Assembly (NCBI RefSeq): GCF_002752675.1
Contig: NZ_CP024608.1
Coordinates: forward strand, 6,882,001-6,946,000
DNA from: Massilia violaceinigra
Lineage (GTDB): Bacteria > Pseudomonadota > Gammaproteobacteria > Burkholderiales > Burkholderiaceae_D
Direction of reading: 5' to 3'
Length of the DNA stretch: 64,000 nt
Shown: in pieces, positions 17,998-28,220 of the stretch
Layout of the letters: each line of letters starts with the position of its first letter
How positions within the stretch are numbered: position 1 is the first letter of the stretch
Program-made: the position numbers and the translations under genes
Notes under the pieces: model-generated
The model's input: only the letters and a program-made list of their open reading frames with translations
The model's database searches: none
Told to the model about the DNA's origin: nothing

Positions 17998-18687
17998 ATG
18001 CCCACTGATCCTCTTCCTCCCCGGCTTCCCACGCGCTGGATCACCATCGGCCTCGTGCTCGGCCTGCATGCGGCCCTGTTGCTGGCGTGGCGCCATACGC
18101 GCGAGAAAGCCCCGCCGCGCGAGGACGACAGCGGCCCGCGCATCCAGTGGATCGAGGCCATCGCCGCCAAGCCCGTCCAGAGCCCGCCGCAGACGCGCGT
18201 CAGGCCGGCAGCCAGCGTGACCCCTGCTCCCGTGCGCGCCGCGCGCCAGCGCCCCGACGCACCCGCGCCGCCAGCCCCGTCCGTGCCCGCTCCCCAGCCC
18301 GAAGCGCCGGCGATCACCGTGGTGCCGCCCGATCCCTTCGCCGAGCCCGCCCCTGCCGCGCCGCCCGGCGGCGCCGACGCCATCCGCAAACGAGCCATGG
18401 CCGACCTGGCCAAAATCGACAAGGACTTGCGCAAGCAATCGCTCAACAAGTTCAGCGTGCCCGACGATTCGCCCCAGAAGCGCCTGATCGCCGGCATCCA
18501 GTCGGCCCGGCGCGCGCCCACCCTGCTCGAAAAGGCCGAGGTCGAGGAAATCACCACCGGCAACGCCGATGCCGGCGGGCGCAGATACAAGATCAAGACC
18601 GCGCTGGGCACGTATTGCATCACCTACCCCTCGGTCAATGACATCCATGGCAGCCGGGACAAGAAATACACCATCTGCCCCGATTAA
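17998..18687 (+). CDS. Hypothetical proline-rich membrane-anchored protein, 229 aa
   Basis: A single N-terminal helix (WITIGLVLGLHAALLLAWRH), a long Pro/Ala-rich linker (residues 50-125) and a conserved-looking C-terminal domain with a Cys pair (GTYCITYPSVND, YTICPD). This is a TonB-like layout but without a TonB C-terminal domain. No family recognised. The next gene begins 95 bases on, with a palindromic site between. Confidence 0.65.
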   Translation: MPTDPLPPRLPTRWITIGLVLGLHAALLLAWRHTREKAPPREDDSGPRIQWIEAIAAKPVQSPPQTRVRPAASVTPAPVRAARQRPDAPAPPAPSVPAPQPEAPAITVVPPDPFAEPAPAAPPGGADAIRKRAMADLAKIDKDLRKQSLNKFSVPDDSPQKRLIAGIQSARRAPTLLEKAEVEEITTGNADAGGRRYKIKTALGTYCITYPSVNDIHGSRDKKYTICPD

Positions 18688-18704
18688 GCCCGGCTGGCCC
18701 GTGT

Positions 18705-18718
18705 GTTCGCTAGCGTAC
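18705..18718. promoter_or_regulatory. Palindromic site GTTCG-CTAG-CGTAC
   Basis: Copy of GTNCG-N4-CGNAC, 64 bases before the Gcr-like gene start. Confidence 0.5.
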
Positions 18719-18781
18719 AAAGTTTCTGAGCGTCATCAACGTACACTACGCCTTTAGTATCTGTTGCTCCGGCTATTTTTC

Positions 18782-20878
18782 ATGCTTTCAACCTTAGAAC
18801 GAATCGATCCCCACAGCGACCGCATTGACATCCTGGTCGACCTGGTCGAACAACTGCGCCCGCGGCGCCGCGCCGACATTGCCACCAGCGCCGACCGGGT
18901 GCGCACCCTGTGCCAGCTACTGAGGGGCAATCCCGCCCAGGCCTCCGCCCTGCGCAGCTACGTCACGCGCGTGCTCGACAGCCGCCGCCACGCCAGCCTG
19001 TACACCGACATCGGGGTGCTGTCCAACGATGGCTTCTTCACCGAATTGAAGCGCCGCATTTCCTACCGTTTCCTGCCGCCCGCGCTGGGTGATGTGTACC
19101 TGAGCGACGCCATCGACCAGGTGCTGTACGTCAAAACCGACTACCGCTGGATTCGTACCGTCCCGGCCGCCGACTGGCTGGAACTGTTCGACGTGGTGTC
19201 CAATGCCACAGCCGCGCCGCACGCCAGCCCGGCCAACGCGCGCCGCACCACCGCGCTCGGCATGCTCGAAGCGATCCGCACCCTGTCCTGCCGCGTGTGC
19301 GCGCTCGGCTTCGAGCCGCGCCTGATCAGCAGCCACGCCGACATCGAAAATTTCGATTCGCCGTTCCTGATGCAAAACATCGAGGTCAACAATTACCTCG
19401 ACGGCTATGCACGCCTGCTGACCGGCGAAACGGCCAGCATGGACGATGCGCGCCATCTGCTGGTCATGCTCGACCAGTGCGACAGCGTGGTGGCCAAGAT
19501 CCGCAAGAATGCGCTCAGCCACGGCACCAGCGTCGCCCTCACCTATTTGCTGCTGGCCCTGACCCAGAGCATCGACCGCCTGCGCAAGCTGCTGTTCCTG
19601 GTCGACGTCAGCGGCCACTTGCCGGCCGCGCCCAGCGTCGACCTGGAAACGCTGGCTAACGAGGCCACGCCCGACTACGCCCCGCCGACCAGCCTGCGCC
19701 GCGCCGGCGCCATCGCCCTGGCGCAGGAACTGGTCGAAGCGCACAACAACAAATACACGGTGCGCGACCTGTTCGCCGACAATATCGACCTGCTGGCCCG
19801 CAACGTTACCGAAAACGCCAGCCGCACCGGCGAACACTACATCGCCGACACCCGCGCCCAGCTGGGCGGCATGTTCCTGTCCTCGGCCGGGGCCGGCCTC
19901 ATCGTCGGCTTCATGGCGCTGTTCAAGATTTTGCTGGGCACACTGCGCGCCGCGCCGCTGGTCGAAGCGTTTTTGTTCAGCCTGAACTACTCGCTCGGCT
20001 TCATGCTGATCCACGTGCTGCATTTCACCGTGGCCACCAAGCAACCGGCCATGACCGCCTCGCGCATCGCCGCCGGCCTGTCGAGCAAGGATGGGCGCAA
20101 TATCGACCTCGACAGCATGGCTGCGCTCATCAACAAGGTATTCCGCACCCAGTGCTTCGCCGTGCTGGGCAACCTGGCCACGGCCATTCCGACCGCCTGG
20201 CTGATCGCCATGGGCTACCACTACGCCACCGGCCGCCACCTGGTCACGCCCGACAAGGCCATGCACCTGCTGCACGACATCGACCCGATCCACAGCCTGG
20301 CCCTGTTCTACGCCGCCATTGCCGGCGTGTGCCTGTTCGTGGCCGGCCTGATTTCTGGCTACTTCGATAACAAGGCGCTGTACACCCGCATGGCGCAGCG
20401 CGTCTACCAGCTGCGCGGCCTGGGCCGCCTGCTGGGGCCGGACCGCCTGCGCCGCCTGTCGATGTACATCGAGAACAACCTGGGCAGCCTGATGGGCAAC
20501 CTGTATTTCGGCATCCTGCTCGGCACTATCGGCACCCTCGGCTTCCTGTTCGGCCTGCCGCTCGACATCCGCCACGTCACCTTCTCGTCCGCCAACTTCG
20601 CCACCGCGCTGGTGGCGCTGGACCACAATATGAGCTGGGAACTGGCGCTGACCTCGATCGGCGGATTTTTATCGATCGGCACGGTCAATCTCGTGGTAAG
20701 TTTCGGCTTAGCACTTTTAGTTGCGCTTCGCGCGCGCAAGATTCACTTCGAACACGGTATTCTTCTGTTGAAAGCACTCGGACGGCGTTTCCTGGCCGCC
20801 CCCATCGATTTTTTCATCGGGCCCAAGGACATGCCGTCGGAGCCGCTCGAAGCCGTACCAATTAGGGGATCAAAATGA
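18782..20878 (+). CDS. Gcr-type membrane protein (annotated site-specific recombinase), 698 aa
   Basis: A long protein whose C-terminal half has about six or seven membrane helices (SSAGAGLIVGFMALFKILLG, AFLFSLNYSLGFMLIHVL, LALFYAAIAGVCLFVAGLIS, GTIGTLGFLFGLPLDI, IGTVNLVVSFGLALLVALRA) and whose N-terminal half is helical and soluble. It matches the family usually labelled site-specific recombinase Gcr, but no recombinase catalytic motif (Ser or Tyr type) is visible and the membrane helices argue against a DNA-cutting role. ATG 18782 is preferred over an upstream TTG. Overlaps the next gene by ATGA, so translation is coupled to a phospholipase-D enzyme. Confidence 0.8.
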   Translation: MLSTLERIDPHSDRIDILVDLVEQLRPRRRADIATSADRVRTLCQLLRGNPAQASALRSYVTRVLDSRRHASLYTDIGVLSNDGFFTELKRRISYRFLPPALGDVYLSDAIDQVLYVKTDYRWIRTVPAADWLELFDVVSNATAAPHASPANARRTTALGMLEAIRTLSCRVCALGFEPRLISSHADIENFDSPFLMQNIEVNNYLDGYARLLTGETASMDDARHLLVMLDQCDSVVAKIRKNALSHGTSVALTYLLLALTQSIDRLRKLLFLVDVSGHLPAAPSVDLETLANEATPDYAPPTSLRRAGAIALAQELVEAHNNKYTVRDLFADNIDLLARNVTENASRTGEHYIADTRAQLGGMFLSSAGAGLIVGFMALFKILLGTLRAAPLVEAFLFSLNYSLGFMLIHVLHFTVATKQPAMTASRIAAGLSSKDGRNIDLDSMAALINKVFRTQCFAVLGNLATAIPTAWLIAMGYHYATGRHLVTPDKAMHLLHDIDPIHSLALFYAAIAGVCLFVAGLISGYFDNKALYTRMAQRVYQLRGLGRLLGPDRLRRLSMYIENNLGSLMGNLYFGILLGTIGTLGFLFGLPLDIRHVTFSSANFATALVALDHNMSWELALTSIGGFLSIGTVNLVVSFGLALLVALRARKIHFEHGILLLKALGRRFLAAPIDFFIGPKDMPSEPLEAVPIRGSK

Positions 20879-22266
20879 CAAAACCACGCGTCGCTGCCTG
20901 GCTGGCCGTGCTGGCCCTGGCCGTTGGCCTGGCTTCCTGCACCGCGCTGCCCTCGATGGACGGCCTGACGGATGCCCCGGCGGCGCGCTCCACCCCGACG
21001 GTGGCCACCGGCAAGGGCCGGATGGACAAGAAAAAGGCCGCCGACCTGCTGGCGCGGCGCTGGGCCAAGGCCACGCCCGACATGAAGGCGCTGGCGGTGC
21101 TGGAAGAAGCGGCCACCGGCGTGCCGCTGGTGGCTGGCAACAAGGTTACCCTGCTGTTCGACGGCCCGGCCACCATGAGAGAAATGATGGCCGCCGCCAG
21201 CAGCGCCAAAACCTCGATCAACCTGGAAACATATATTTTCGACCAGGATGAAGTGGGCCTGCAGTTCGCCGACGTGCTGATCGAGAAGCAAAAACAGGGC
21301 GTCACCGTCAACGTGCTGTACGACAGCGTCGGCACCCTGGCCACGCCCAAGGAATTCTTCGAGCGCATGAAGCAGGCAGGCATTGCCATGGTGGCCTTCA
21401 ACCCGGTCAATCCGGCGGCCCGGGTCGGCAAGTGGGAATTGAACAACCGCGACCACCGCAAGCTGATGGTGGTCGACGGCAAGGTCGCGTTCACGGGCGG
21501 CATCAACATCAGCAGTACCTACGCCAACAGTTCCTTCTTCCGCTCCAAGCGCAAGCCGGACACGACCGACAGCAAGAAAGTTGGCTGGCGCGATACCCAC
21601 CTCAAGATCGAGGGCCCGGCGGTGGCCTCGCTGCAGTATCACTTCATCGACGCCTGGGTCAACCAGGATGCGGGCGAATTGCCCGAGCGCGAGTATTTCC
21701 CGCCCCTGGTGCCGGTCGGCGACAAGATCGTGCGCGTGCTGGCCACCGATCCCGAGCGCGAGTCGGAGATTTACAAGTCGTTCATGCTGGCGATCCAGGA
21801 AGCGAAGAAATCGGTGCACATCACCTCGGCCTATTTTGTGCCGGACCGCCAGTTTGTCGATGCGCTGTGCGCGGCCGCCAAGCGCGGCGTGGACGTGCGC
21901 CTGGTGCTGCCCGGCGTGACCGATCACGGCCTGGTGTTCCATGCGGGGCGCGCGTTTTACGATGAGCTGCTCAGGAGCGGGGTCAAGATTCACCAGTTGC
22001 AGGTAGCGATTTTGCATGCCAAGACAGCGGTGATCGATGGCACCTGGTCGACCGTCGGCTCGGCCAATATCGACCGCCGCAGTTTTCTGCACAACTACGA
22101 ATTGAACGTGGTGGTGCTCGACGCCGGTTTCGGCACCGACATGGAAAGCGCGTTTTCGGAAGATATGCGCGACTCCAAGGAGATTACCCTCGAACAGTGG
22201 CGCGACCGCCCGTGGAGCGACCGCCTCAAGGAATGGGCGGCACGCCTGACCGAATACTGGATCTGA
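20875..22266 (+). CDS. Phospholipase D-family lipoprotein, cardiolipin synthase-like, 463 aa
   Basis: Two HKD motifs are complete: NRDHRKLMVVD (His194) and LHAKTAVID (His381). The protein should join phosphatidyl groups to form cardiolipin or hydrolyse phospholipids. Unlike ClsA or ClsB it starts with a lipoprotein signal (GLASCTALP, Cys22), so the domain probably faces the periplasm. The start overlaps the stop of the Gcr-like gene by four bases. Signal and length make it closest to ClsC-type or YmdC-like enzymes. Confidence 0.88.
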   Translation: MTKPRVAAWLAVLALAVGLASCTALPSMDGLTDAPAARSTPTVATGKGRMDKKKAADLLARRWAKATPDMKALAVLEEAATGVPLVAGNKVTLLFDGPATMREMMAAASSAKTSINLETYIFDQDEVGLQFADVLIEKQKQGVTVNVLYDSVGTLATPKEFFERMKQAGIAMVAFNPVNPAARVGKWELNNRDHRKLMVVDGKVAFTGGINISSTYANSSFFRSKRKPDTTDSKKVGWRDTHLKIEGPAVASLQYHFIDAWVNQDAGELPEREYFPPLVPVGDKIVRVLATDPERESEIYKSFMLAIQEAKKSVHITSAYFVPDRQFVDALCAAAKRGVDVRLVLPGVTDHGLVFHAGRAFYDELLRSGVKIHQLQVAILHAKTAVIDGTWSTVGSANIDRRSFLHNYELNVVVLDAGFGTDMESAFSEDMRDSKEITLEQWRDRPWSDRLKEWAARLTEYWI

Positions 22267-22290
22267 CCCGAATGCCGCCAACTTAAGCTC

Positions 22291-22715
22291 CGTCATTCCT
22301 GCCATTGGCAGAAATGACTTCCCGCGCAGCCTCCAGTTTCTAAGAAACTTCTCCAATCCCTTAGAACGAGGCAAGTCCAAAGACTAATGCCGCTAACGTA
22401 AGCTTCGTCATTCCCGCGCCAAGGCGGCACTCGGCGGGAATCCAAGTCCGGCGCTGAGCCGACGGCTACGGAACAAAATTGGATTCCCGCCTGCGCGGGA
22501 ATGACGGTTCTGAAGTTTGTGGTCAGAAAAACGCTGAACCTAAACGCCATCGAGTCCAGAGACCAGTTCCTGGAGAGGCGGGAATCCAATTCCGTAGCGC
22601 AGTCACAGGCGGCTCGACCAACTTGGATTCCCGCCGAGTGCCGCCTTGGCGCGGGAAGTCATTTCTGCCAATGGCAGGAATGACGGTTTTGAAGTTTGTG
22701 GTCAGAAAACGGCTT
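22291..22715. repeat. Mosaic of inverted and direct intergenic repeats
   Basis: The gap after the cardiolipin-synthase-like gene contains several repeat relations. Bases 22291-22326 are a perfect 36-bp inverted copy of 22650-22685. Bases 22411-22447 are a perfect 37-bp inverted copy of 22621-22657. The segment GAATGACGGTTCTGAAGTTT near 22500 is repeated in direct order from about 22679 (one base differs), including the following TGTGGTCAGAAAA. The core unit TTGGATTCCCGCC-N-GCGCGGGAATGACGG resembles extragenic palindromes and recurs in altered form at 41983-42015 and 52287-52320. Confidence 0.85.
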
Positions 22716-22966
22716 AATTGAGCGGCATGAGGATCTGACCCGCTATCGACCGTACTTCGGTCAATGTGTTGTTACACAATGGGATTCCGGTGTGTGCTGA
22801 GCGAAACATCATTTACTTAAAAATAGTGTTTCGCTATATTCAAAGCACATAGGGGTCAGCGCCACTTGAGATAAATCAAGTGAAGCCTTGATTCATCGGG
22901 CGCGCGCGAGTTCCTTGCAGGGCGCCTTCACATTCTGTTGCGCACCTGAACCGGGGAACTGATCTC
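22716..22966. other. Upstream region of the autotransporter gene
   Basis: AT-richer than its surroundings. Holds a small dyad GACCG-TACTT-CGGTC near 22749-22763 and a TTGAGATAAATCAA partial palindrome near 22867-22880 that resembles an FNR/Crp half-site pair (TTGAG-N4-ATCAA pattern). A promoter is likely here but no convincing -35/-10 pair was fixed. Confidence 0.35.
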
Positions 22967-25900
22967 ATGGCGAATTTCAATTTTCAAAAAAAACAAATGG
23001 CGGTCTTGGTCGCCGGTGCCTGTCTGCTGATGGCCAACGCCTCGGCGATCGGCAACCCTTGTCCGGTTGCCAGCGGCGGCATCATTACGGTGGACAACAT
23101 CACCATCGATAACACCTGCACGATCGGCGCCGGCGAGAGCCTCGACGTCACCGCCACCGGGGTCATCACCGTCCCGCTGGCCAACACGCCAAACAATGGC
23201 GTGCAACTCGCTCCCGGCATCACCGCCGGCTCCATCACCAATGCCGGCACCATCAACCCGGTCGCGGTCGCGCTCAACATCGAAGGCACGCTTACCGGCG
23301 GCATCACCAATACCGGCACCATCGCCTCCACCGGGCCATGGGGCGGCGTGACCGAGGAAGGCATCCGCCTGAACGGCGCCACCGTCACCGGCGCCATCAG
23401 CAACGGCCCGGCCGGCGTGATCAGCGCCGTCAACGGTACCGCGATCAATATCATCAACAGTACTTTGCAGGGCGGCATCAGCAATGCCGCCGGCGGCGAC
23501 ATCCGCTCGGCCGGCGGCTTCGCCGCGCTCAACATCAGCGGATCGCAGATCGGCGCCAGCATTGTCAACCAGGGACACATCGGCCATACGCCAGGGCAAA
23601 ACGCACGCGGCATCGCCATGTCGACCGCCACCGTCACCGGCGATATCCTCAACAGCGGCACCATCGACACCCAAGGCGGCAGTCCGGCGCTGTCGCTGGT
23701 CGCGAGCACCGTCAGCGGCAAGATCAGCAACAGCGGCACGATGGGCAGCTCCAATTCCAACGCCCTGACGGTACAAGGCAGTTCCACTGTCGGCCAGATC
23801 GAAAATACCGCGTCGGGCACCATCAACGGCGGCTTCCTGGCGATCTATTCGAGCAACTCCACCATCAGCGGCGGCATCGTCAATGCCGGCACCCTCAACG
23901 CCACCCACGCCATCGGCTTGCAGACGAGCACCATCAGCGGCGGCGGCATCATGAACGATACCGGCGCCGAGACGCATGGCGGCCGCGGGATCGATCTGAA
24001 CATTTCGCAGATCACCGGCGACATCACCAACCGCGGCCTGCTGGACGGCGCCGAAGGCGGCATCGTGGCGTACAACGGGACCACCATCACCGGCAAGATC
24101 GTCAACGCGGGCACGATCAACAGCGGCGGCGATTCGATTTCCGTGAGCAATACCCAGATCAGCGGCCCGGTTATCAGCGGCGCGATTATCAACGCCGGCA
24201 CGATCACCAGCACTGGCGGCGCCGGCATTCACATGATGGCCGGCGCAACGGCGAACTACATCAGCAACAACGCCTCCGGCATCATCAACAGCGCCAACGG
24301 CAACAGCATCCATCTCGATGGCACCGGCACCAGCCTGGCGAGCGGGATCTCTAACAACGGCGCCCTGAACGGCGCGCGCGGCGTGTACGTCGGCAGCGGC
24401 GCCAACATCGTGGCCGACGGCATCACTAACCAGGTCGGCGCCACCATCACCGCCACCGATATCGGCATCACCGTGCCCAACGGGGAAGTGCATGGCGGCA
24501 TCACCAACGATGGCACGATCAGCGGCACCAACACCGGCATCGCGATCACGGGCACAAGCGTTCTCGACGGCGGCATCCTGAACAGCGGCACCGGCGCCAT
24601 CAGCGGCGCCAATGCGCTCAACTTCACCAACAGCGCCAGCCCGTTCACCGTCACCAACCGCGGCAGCCTGACTGGCGCGGTCGCGCTCGGCATCAATACC
24701 CTAACCATCCTGGGCAGCACCGCCAGCGTGACCGGCACCGTCACCGGCGGCACCGGCAGCGTGGTCAATATCGGCACCGGCACGCTCAATACCGGCGCGA
24801 TGACGGCCGGCGGCGATTTTGCCGGCTTGAGCCAGCTCAATATCAGCGCGGCCAGTACCCTGCGTTCGACCAGTGCGCTGAACATCGGTGCGACGACCAT
24901 GACCAACAGCGGCATCATGTCGGTCGCCGCCGGCCATACCGTCTCGCTGACGGGCGACTATGTCCAGGCTGCCAGCGGCGTGTTCCGCACCGGCCTGACC
25001 AACGCCACGACCTACGGCAAACTGAACGTGACCGGCAATGTCGACCTGTCCGCCAGCAGCAACATCGATGTCGACGTTACCGGCGCGCCGGTCCTTGCCA
25101 ACGGAACCGTCCTGGCCGATGTGATCAAGGCCAGCGGCACCTTGACCACGGCGTCCACCATTCCCGTGACCGACAACAGCTTCCTGTTCAGCCTGACTGG
25201 CGTGAAAAATGGCAAGTCGGTCGATCTGGTGATTGCCTCGGCGCCGACGCCGACGCCAACGCCGACGCCGACGCCAACCCCGACACCTACGCCAACGCCG
25301 ACGCCAACCCCGACACCTACGCCGACACCGACGCCGGTGCCCACACCAACGCCAGTACCGACCCCGACTCCGGTGCCGACACCCACGCCGGTTCCGACCC
25401 CGGTACCGACACCGGTTCCGGTTCCGGTTCCGGTGCCAACGCCGGTCCCGACGCCGGTACCGGTGCCAGTGCCGACACCAGTTCCGGTGCCTGTTCCCAC
25501 ACCGGTGCCAGTGCCGACGCCCGTTCCGGTGCCAGTGCCGACACCGGTGCCAGTGCCGACGCCGGTTCCGGTACCAGTGCCGACACCGGTGCCGGTCCCG
25601 CCGCCCGTTCCGACACCTGTACCGACCCCGACGCCGCCGATCACTCCGCCGCCACCGGCCAACACCGCCATCTCGGCCATCGTGGCCACTGGCAATTCGT
25701 CCGGGGGCGGTGCGGCGCGCGTGTTCGACACCCTGATCGCCAACAGCACCGGCGGCGACATGGGCCAGGTCATCACCGCGCTGGGCAAGCTGTCGACCGC
25801 GAAAGAAGTGTCCGATGCGGTCGGCCAGAGCTTGCCGCTGGCAGCCGGCGGCACCGCCGCCGCGCTGGCCCGTACCATGAACCTGACCGACCGCGTGGTG

Positions 25901-26782
25901 CAGGCCCGCATCGAATCGAACCGCGGCCTGTCGGCCGGTGACGGCTACGGCAGCGATCGCGCAGTGTGGGCCAAGCCGTTCGGATCCTGGGGACGCCAGA
26001 GCGAACGCAATGGCGCCCCCGGCTACGAGGCCGACAGCGGCGGCCTGATCGTCGGAGCGGACGGCGTGGTCAGCAGTGCCGACCGCGTCGGCTTCGCGGT
26101 GACCTATGCCAGGACCAGTCTGGACGGCACCGGCGTGAGCGCGCAGACGGCCGATATCGACCTGTTGCAACTGATGACCTACGGCAGCCACAACCTGGAC
26201 GCCGATACCGACATCAGCTGGCAGCTCGACATGGGCACCAACAAGACCGAGGGCCGCCGGCTCATCAGTTTTGGCGGCCTGACGCGCATGGCCAGCAGCG
26301 ACTACCGCGGCATGAGCCTGCATGCCGGCACCGGCATCGCCCGTGTGCTGCGCCTGAGCGAGCAAACCAATCTGACGCCATCGATGCGCCTGGACTACAC
26401 CACTGTCAAGAACAAGGCCTACGCCGAAACCGGTGCCGGCGCCCTGAACTTGCTGGTCAACAGCCAACGCGCCAAGCAGTTCATCCTGTACGGCGACGTC
26501 AAGTTCAATCATTCGCCATCGAAGGAGTTGACGTTCTCGGCGAACCTTGGGTTCGGTTATGATTTCCTGGCCGAGCAAACCTCGGTCGTGGCGACCTTTG
26601 CCGGTGGCGGACCAGCCTTCACCACCAGCGGCATCGATCCCAAGCCGCTGTTTGCCCGCGCCGGCGCCGGCGTGACGCTGCTGCGCACCGGCAGCACCGA
26701 ACTGACGGCGCGCTACGACGCTGAAGCGCATCGCGGCTACCGCGCCCAAAGTGTGTCGCTGAAACTGCGCAAGCAGTTCTGA
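22967..26782 (+). CDS. Autotransporter with long Thr/Val-Pro linker, 1271 aa
   Basis: Type V secretion protein. A signal peptide ([15 protein letters not shown]) is followed by a passenger of about 700 residues built from repeats of the form ITNAGTI/ISNNGA-L that should fold into a beta helix. Residues about 760-900 are a low-complexity linker of TP and VP pairs. The C-terminal 290 residues form the autotransporter barrel ([29 protein letters not shown], final LRKQF with terminal Phe). The linker is unusually long. Likely surface-exposed adhesin; the partner is unknown. ATG 22967 with GGGGA upstream. Next gene follows after 31 bases but is on a different functional theme. Confidence 0.9.
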   Translation: MANFNFQKKQMAVLVAGACLLMANASAIGNPCPVASGGIITVDNITIDNTCTIGAGESLDVTATGVITVPLANTPNNGVQLAPGITAGSITNAGTINPVAVALNIEGTLTGGITNTGTIASTGPWGGVTEEGIRLNGATVTGAISNGPAGVISAVNGTAINIINSTLQGGISNAAGGDIRSAGGFAALNISGSQIGASIVNQGHIGHTPGQNARGIAMSTATVTGDILNSGTIDTQGGSPALSLVASTVSGKISNSGTMGSSNSNALTVQGSSTVGQIENTASGTINGGFLAIYSSNSTISGGIVNAGTLNATHAIGLQTSTISGGGIMNDTGAETHGGRGIDLNISQITGDITNRGLLDGAEGGIVAYNGTTITGKIVNAGTINSGGDSISVSNTQISGPVISGAIINAGTITSTGGAGIHMMAGATANYISNNASGIINSANGNSIHLDGTGTSLASGISNNGALNGARGVYVGSGANIVADGITNQVGATITATDIGITVPNGEVHGGITNDGTISGTNTGIAITGTSVLDGGILNSGTGAISGANALNFTNSASPFTVTNRGSLTGAVALGINTLTILGSTASVTGTVTGGTGSVVNIGTGTLNTGAMTAGGDFAGLSQLNISAASTLRSTSALNIGATTMTNSGIMSVAAGHTVSLTGDYVQAASGVFRTGLTNATTYGKLNVTGNVDLSASSNIDVDVTGAPVLANGTVLADVIKASGTLTTASTIPVTDNSFLFSLTGVKNGKSVDLVIASAPTPTPTPTPTPTPTPTPTPTPTPTPTPTPTPVPTPTPVPTPTPVPTPTPVPTPVPTPVPVPVPVPTPVPTPVPVPVPTPVPVPVPTPVPVPTPVPVPVPTPVPVPTPVPVPVPTPVPVPPPVPTPVPTPTPPITPPPPANTAISAIVATGNSSGGGAARVFDTLIANSTGGDMGQVITALGKLSTAKEVSDAVGQSLPLAAGGTAAALARTMNLTDRVVQARIESNRGLSAGDGYGSDRAVWAKPFGSWGRQSERNGAPGYEADSGGLIVGADGVVSSADRVGFAVTYARTSLDGTGVSAQTADIDLLQLMTYGSHNLDADTDISWQLDMGTNKTEGRRLISFGGLTRMASSDYRGMSLHAGTGIARVLRLSEQTNLTPSMRLDYTTVKNKAYAETGAGALNLLVNSQRAKQFILYGDVKFNHSPSKELTFSANLGFGYDFLAEQTSVVATFAGGGPAFTTSGIDPKPLFARAGAGVTLLRTGSTELTARYDAEAHRGYRAQSVSLKLRKQF
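25244..25660 (+). repeat. Tandem ACGCC/ACGCCGGT-type repeats coding the TP/VP linker
   Basis: About 415 bases of short repeats of 6-12 bp (CCGACGCCAACG, then CCGGTGCCGACGC types) coding (TP)n then (VPTPVPVP)n. Such arrays change length easily by slippage in multiples of six. Confidence 0.9.
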
Positions 26783-26813
26783 GCGGCGCCTCGACCCTGA
26801 CACAAGGAGACCG

Positions 26814-28214
26814 ATGTCGAACGACGTACCCGCATGGCGTTTGAAAAGCAGTTTGAGCGGCATCGAGTGGCCGGCCGTCCCGGATGTGCGGGGCAGCCTG
26901 GTCTACTCCCTGTTCCGCCAGATGGAAACCGAGCAATGGCTGGCCCCGCGGGATATCGCGGCGCGCCAGTCGGTCCAGCTGGAGCAGATCGTGCGGCATG
27001 CCGCGCTGACCGTCCCCTGGTACCGCGAGCACTGGCCGCCCGGCCTGCTTGCGCAATGGTGCGACGGCGCGCCCGTCACTGCGCACGACTTTGCGTGCTT
27101 GCCATCCTTGTCCCGGCGCGACCTGCAGGCGCAGTTTGCGCAGCTGCAAAGCGGCGCGGTGCCGTCGGAACACGGCCCGCTCGCCGACGGCAGCAGCTCC
27201 GGCTCCACCGGTACCCCGGTGCGCTTTCGCAAAACCTACCTGAACCAGCTGATATGGGAAGCGCTGACCTTGCGCGACCATGCCTGGCACCGGCGCGACT
27301 TGCTGCAAACGCTGTGCATCATCCGGCGCGGCGACGCCGACGAGGCCGACAACTGGGGCATGCCGACCCGCATGTTCCACACCGGACCGGCGTATCTGTG
27401 CCCGGTCAGCGTGGATGTCGAGGCCCAGCTGGCATGGCTGGTGCAGCGCGCGCCCGGCTATCTGCTGACCTATCCCTCGCTCGCCCTGCAACTGGCCAGC
27501 CTGGCGCGCCAGCAAGGCGTGCGCTTGCCGGGCCTGCGCGAGGTGCGCACCTTCGGCGAGCCGCTCGATGCGCAGGTGCGCGATGCCTGCCGCGAGGCGT
27601 GGGGCGTGCCGGTCAACGATACCTATTCATCCGAGGAATTCGGCTACCTCGCCATCCGCTGCCCGCACAGCGGCCACTATCATGTGCAGTCCGAAAACGT
27701 CTTGCTCGAAGTGCTGGACGACGATGGCAATGTCTGCGCGCCGGGCGCCATCGGACGCGTGGTGGTCACCGGCTTGTTGAATTTTGCGATGCCGCTGATC
27801 CGCTACGAACTGGGCGACATGGCCGAAGCCGGCCCGCCCTGCTCCTGCGGGCGCGGCCTGCCGGTTCTGACGCGCATCCTCGGACGGACCCGCAACATGC
27901 TGGTGACGGCCGACGCAAAACGCTACTGGCCCACCTTCGGCTTTCGCGACAGTGCCACCGGCGAAGGCAGCGGCGGTCCGCGCATCATCCAGCGCCAGGT
28001 GGTCCAGACCGCGCTCGACCAGGTGCAGATCCGCTATGTCAGCGCCAGCGCGCTCTCGCCCGAGGAAGAAACCACGCTCACGGCACAAGTGGCGCAGCGC
28101 TTACCGCCCGGCGTGAACGTCACGGCGCAGCGGTTGGACGCCATCGCGCGCAGTGCGAACGGCAAATTCGAGGAGTTCGTCGCGGCCATTGCAACGGCGC
28201 CGCAAGCGCCGTGA
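26814..28214 (+). CDS. PaaK/CapK-like adenylate-forming enzyme, 466 aa
   Basis: Phenylacetate-CoA ligase family. The phosphate loop SSSGSTGTPVRF, the TYSSEEFGYLA region, the CSCGRGLPVL Cys pair and final ARSANGKFEEFV are all present, so it should form an acyl-adenylate. Like CapK-type members it lacks a close tie to a phenylacetate operon, so its substrate is unknown. A short gap of 31 bases follows the autotransporter, but the convergent methyltransferase and enolase-superfamily genes are the more likely functional partners. AAGGAG precedes ATG 26814. Confidence 0.82.
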   Translation: MSNDVPAWRLKSSLSGIEWPAVPDVRGSLVYSLFRQMETEQWLAPRDIAARQSVQLEQIVRHAALTVPWYREHWPPGLLAQWCDGAPVTAHDFACLPSLSRRDLQAQFAQLQSGAVPSEHGPLADGSSSGSTGTPVRFRKTYLNQLIWEALTLRDHAWHRRDLLQTLCIIRRGDADEADNWGMPTRMFHTGPAYLCPVSVDVEAQLAWLVQRAPGYLLTYPSLALQLASLARQQGVRLPGLREVRTFGEPLDAQVRDACREAWGVPVNDTYSSEEFGYLAIRCPHSGHYHVQSENVLLEVLDDDGNVCAPGAIGRVVVTGLLNFAMPLIRYELGDMAEAGPPCSCGRGLPVLTRILGRTRNMLVTADAKRYWPTFGFRDSATGEGSGGPRIIQRQVVQTALDQVQIRYVSASALSPEEETTLTAQVAQRLPPGVNVTAQRLDAIARSANGKFEEFVAAIATAPQAP

Positions 28215-28220
28215 CGGCGT

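Noticed and set aside
18917..20626. 569-codon frame opposite the Gcr-like gene
   Set aside because: Composition is Gln/Ala/His-rich as in reverse-strand shadows and no ribosome site is present.
22860..22885. FNR box before the autotransporter
   Set aside because: TTGAGATAAATCAA deviates in one arm and position relative to a promoter is unknown; kept only as a note.
25244..25660. Possible CRISPR array
   Set aside because: Repeats are short and without spacers, and they code for a Pro-rich linker in frame.
24701..26863. 720-codon minus-strand frame
   Set aside because: Antisense to the autotransporter; includes reverse reading of the TP repeats.
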